DNA of 16,557 nucleotides, taken from the NCBI GenBank assembly GCA_964647905.1, contig CAZYJR010000053.1, positions 1 through 16,557 of the forward strand, given 5' to 3'. This document shows positions 14,835 to 16,557 of the stretch, in pieces. Below the pieces are notes generated by a model. That model ran no database searches. It was not told where the DNA came from and saw nothing but the letters and a program-made list of their open reading frames with translations. The stretch is from CAZYJR01 sp964647905 (GTDB lineage: Bacteria; Desulfobacterota; DSM-4660; Desulfatiglandales; HGW-15). The translations under genes and the position numbers were made by a program. How positions within the stretch are numbered: the stretch's first letter is position 1; the number at the start of each line of letters is the position of its first letter.

Positions 14835-16538
14835 CTATTTCTCTTCTTCATAGACTACGGTGCCGCCCAGCATCGTCATCAGCACTCTTATGTCTTTTAT
14901 CTCATCGTTTGGAACCGTCAGTATATCCCGATCCAAGACTGCCAAGTCGGCCAGCTTACCCTTTTCAATGGATCCTATTTTGTCTTCCCAGAACATTGTT
15001 GTGGCAGAGCCAATCGTATAAAGTCGCAGCGCATCTTCGATGGAAATCGCTTGTTCCGGCCCAAGGGCATCCTCGGTTGTTACTGTCTTTCTCGTAACCA
15101 TCCACCACATCGTAAGAAATGGATCATAAGAGACCACCATGGCATCAGACCCGCCTCCGACAGTAAGTCCATGCTCCAGCAGAGATCTAATGGGGATTGC
15201 ATATCCGGCTCTTTCTTTTCCCCACCACTTAAGTTGATTGTAGCCAAGAAAGGTAGGATGTCCTTGAACAGTAACTACCATTCCAAGCTTTTTCATGGTA
15301 TCCATGTTTTCTGAGTCAGGCAAGAAAGAGTGCATCACGGCCCAACGCAGTCCATTTATATCTTCTTTACTATCTACCGACTCAATAATTTTTAACACTT
15401 CATCGTGGGCCCTATCGCCCACAATATGTATCTGCATTTGCCACTTGTTCTTTGCACAATACATAAACATTTCTTCTAACTCATCTTCTCTCCCATCGAA
15501 AAACCAGCTTCCCCTGTACTCGGGATCAGTTTGAGCTCCGGGTACTATTTGATAGGGCTCCTCCAAATAGGCTCCTTCTACTCCACCATCGGCCATAAAC
15601 TTGATTGCGCCTATTTTTAATAAGTCATCGCCAAAATCGCGGTAGAAAGGATCCGCAATCTTGCAGACTTTCATTCCCCTCATAAACACGCCCACAGATA
15701 AATCTGTGCGTACAGTTAGGTCCCCCTTTTTCCAGACCTCCATATATTGTCTTAAACCTTTTTGGGAGAGCCCCGGCTCGAATGCACCTGTTATCCCCAT
15801 ACTATTCAACTTCCTATTTGCCTTAACAATAGCTTTTAGTTCCGTGTCATAATCGACCTCAGGGAGATGTTCTTCTACTAGATCTCTTGCATGTTCAAGC
15901 AAGAAACCATTGGGCTTTCCCTCTTCGTTTCTTACTATTGTGCCTCCCTTTGGATCCGGCGTCTCAGCGTTTATTCCCGCCAAATCCAAGGCCTTACTAT
16001 TCACGACGCACACGTGGCCTCCTCGAGGAATGAAGACCGGGTTCTCAGGAGCCACCTCGTCCAACTCCCAGCAAGTCGGCATTCTCTTCTCTTTAAGCTG
16101 GCTTTCATGCCACTGTTTGGAAGCCAGAATCCATTGACCCGGGGATGCCTGGCTAGCGGCTTCTTCAATGCGGCCAAGAAGCTGTGATATTGTCTCTACA
16201 TCATTCAGGCGGACCCTATCCAGCATCAAACCCATATCGTGTACGTGTATGTGGGAATCAATAAGTCCAGGGATTACGGTCTTTCCCTTAAGGTCTATGA
16301 ATTCGGTATGTTCTCCGGCAAATGCCGACATCTCCAACTCCGTGCCGACACCGACAAACCTCCCTTCTTGAATCGCTACCGAATCGACAATACTAAAGTT
16401 ATCGTCTACTGTTACTATTTTTCCATTATATAGAATTTTATCCGCACATAATGTATTTGAACAGCTTTGAGCCCCTGTCAAGAACAGATAGTTTATTCCG
16501 ATTAGGATAGCCAAAACACATAAGATTTTTCTGTACAT
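14835..16538 (-). CDS. Amidohydrolase family 3 (YtcJ-like) protein with N-terminal signal
   Basis: This 567-residue protein is the usual size for the YtcJ/amidohydrolase-3 family of metal-dependent hydrolases acting on amides or cyclic amides; the real substrate is unknown. Motifs are ADKILYNGKIVTVD, VIPGLIDSHIHVHDMG (metal ligands H96 and H98), AIKFMADGGVEG, the histidine-bearing QIHIVGDRAHDEV and AVMHSFLPD, and GGGSDAMVVSYDPF. The end, IGSIEKGKLADLAVLD, is typical. The first 21 residues are hydrophobic behind MYRK, so it is probably exported; CSNTLC follows but is not a canonical lipobox. I chose ATG 16538, with GGAGG six bases upstream, over a TTG at 16550. The gene is visibly AT-richer than all neighbours, which suggests recent transfer. 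Its promoter lies beyond the window. Confidence 0.92.
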   Translation of the reverse strand: MYRKILCVLAILIGINYLFLTGAQSCSNTLCADKILYNGKIVTVDDNFSIVDSVAIQEGRFVGVGTELEMSAFAGEHTEFIDLKGKTVIPGLIDSHIHVHDMGLMLDRVRLNDVETISQLLGRIEEAASQASPGQWILASKQWHESQLKEKRMPTCWELDEVAPENPVFIPRGGHVCVVNSKALDLAGINAETPDPKGGTIVRNEEGKPNGFLLEHARDLVEEHLPEVDYDTELKAIVKANRKLNSMGITGAFEPGLSQKGLRQYMEVWKKGDLTVRTDLSVGVFMRGMKVCKIADPFYRDFGDDLLKIGAIKFMADGGVEGAYLEEPYQIVPGAQTDPEYRGSWFFDGREDELEEMFMYCAKNKWQMQIHIVGDRAHDEVLKIIESVDSKEDINGLRWAVMHSFLPDSENMDTMKKLGMVVTVQGHPTFLGYNQLKWWGKERAGYAIPIRSLLEHGLTVGGGSDAMVVSYDPFLTMWWMVTRKTVTTEDALGPEQAISIEDALRLYTIGSATTMFWEDKIGSIEKGKLADLAVLDRDILTVPNDEIKDIRVLMTMLGGTVVYEEEK

Positions 16539-16557
16539 GATGACCTCCAAAATTAGG

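Noticed and set aside
14306..15097. Plus-strand open frame of 263 codons across the intergenic region and repeat
   Set aside because: It runs through the 5' end of livJ, the palindromic repeat and the 3' end of the amidohydrolase in antisense, with no domain or ribosome binding site.

Overview
The window is a GC-rich bacterial chromosome segment from a Gram-negative organism: it holds an NlpC/P60 outer-membrane-type lipoprotein, a type II/IV pseudopilin and a branched-chain-amino-acid-type ABC transporter. The gene style (Liv transporter next to a CoA ligase and a DUF169 protein, orphan GspG-like pilin, abundant GC-rich palindromes) suggests an anaerobic Desulfobacterota (former Deltaproteobacteria) member. 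That assignment is an inference, not proven.

Left block (1-7061). A nested GC palindrome (1-141) lies just downstream of an Lrp/AsnC-type regulator on the minus strand. Divergent from the regulator is a plus-strand run: a fused glycine-cleavage T-protein/serine hydroxymethyltransferase (859-3510), a ParB-fold protein resembling free serine kinases (3534-4433), and a double-ACT phosphoserine-phosphatase-like HAD protein with altered catalytic motifs (4452-5693). Together they look like a glycine/serine/phosphoserine and one-carbon cassette under local Lrp control. A SPOR-NlpC/P60 lipoprotein and a pseudopilin-like protein follow and overlap by four bases; they look like cell-envelope genes that happen to follow the cassette.

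Right block (7086-14412, minus strand). One leftward operon reads: substrate-binding protein (livJ-like), permeases (livH, livM), ATPases (livG, livF), an AMP-dependent acyl-CoA synthetase and a DUF169 protein. Import followed by CoA activation suggests the transporter may carry a carboxylic acid (aromatic or branched/fatty) rather than leucine. A strong stem-loop between livJ and livH, perfect only in the leftward RNA because of G-U pairs, probably sets binding-protein against permease levels.

Right edge. A 422-base intergenic stretch holds a second copy of the palindromic repeat (14574-14714), here enclosed by 20-base inverted ends. Beyond it is an exported-looking amidohydrolase of the YtcJ type (14835-16538), visibly AT-richer than everything else and probably acquired by transfer.

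The most novel points are the GcvT-SHMT fusion in one operon with a putative serine kinase and an atypical SerB, and the two nearly identical palindromic elements that bracket the whole central block in direct orientation.
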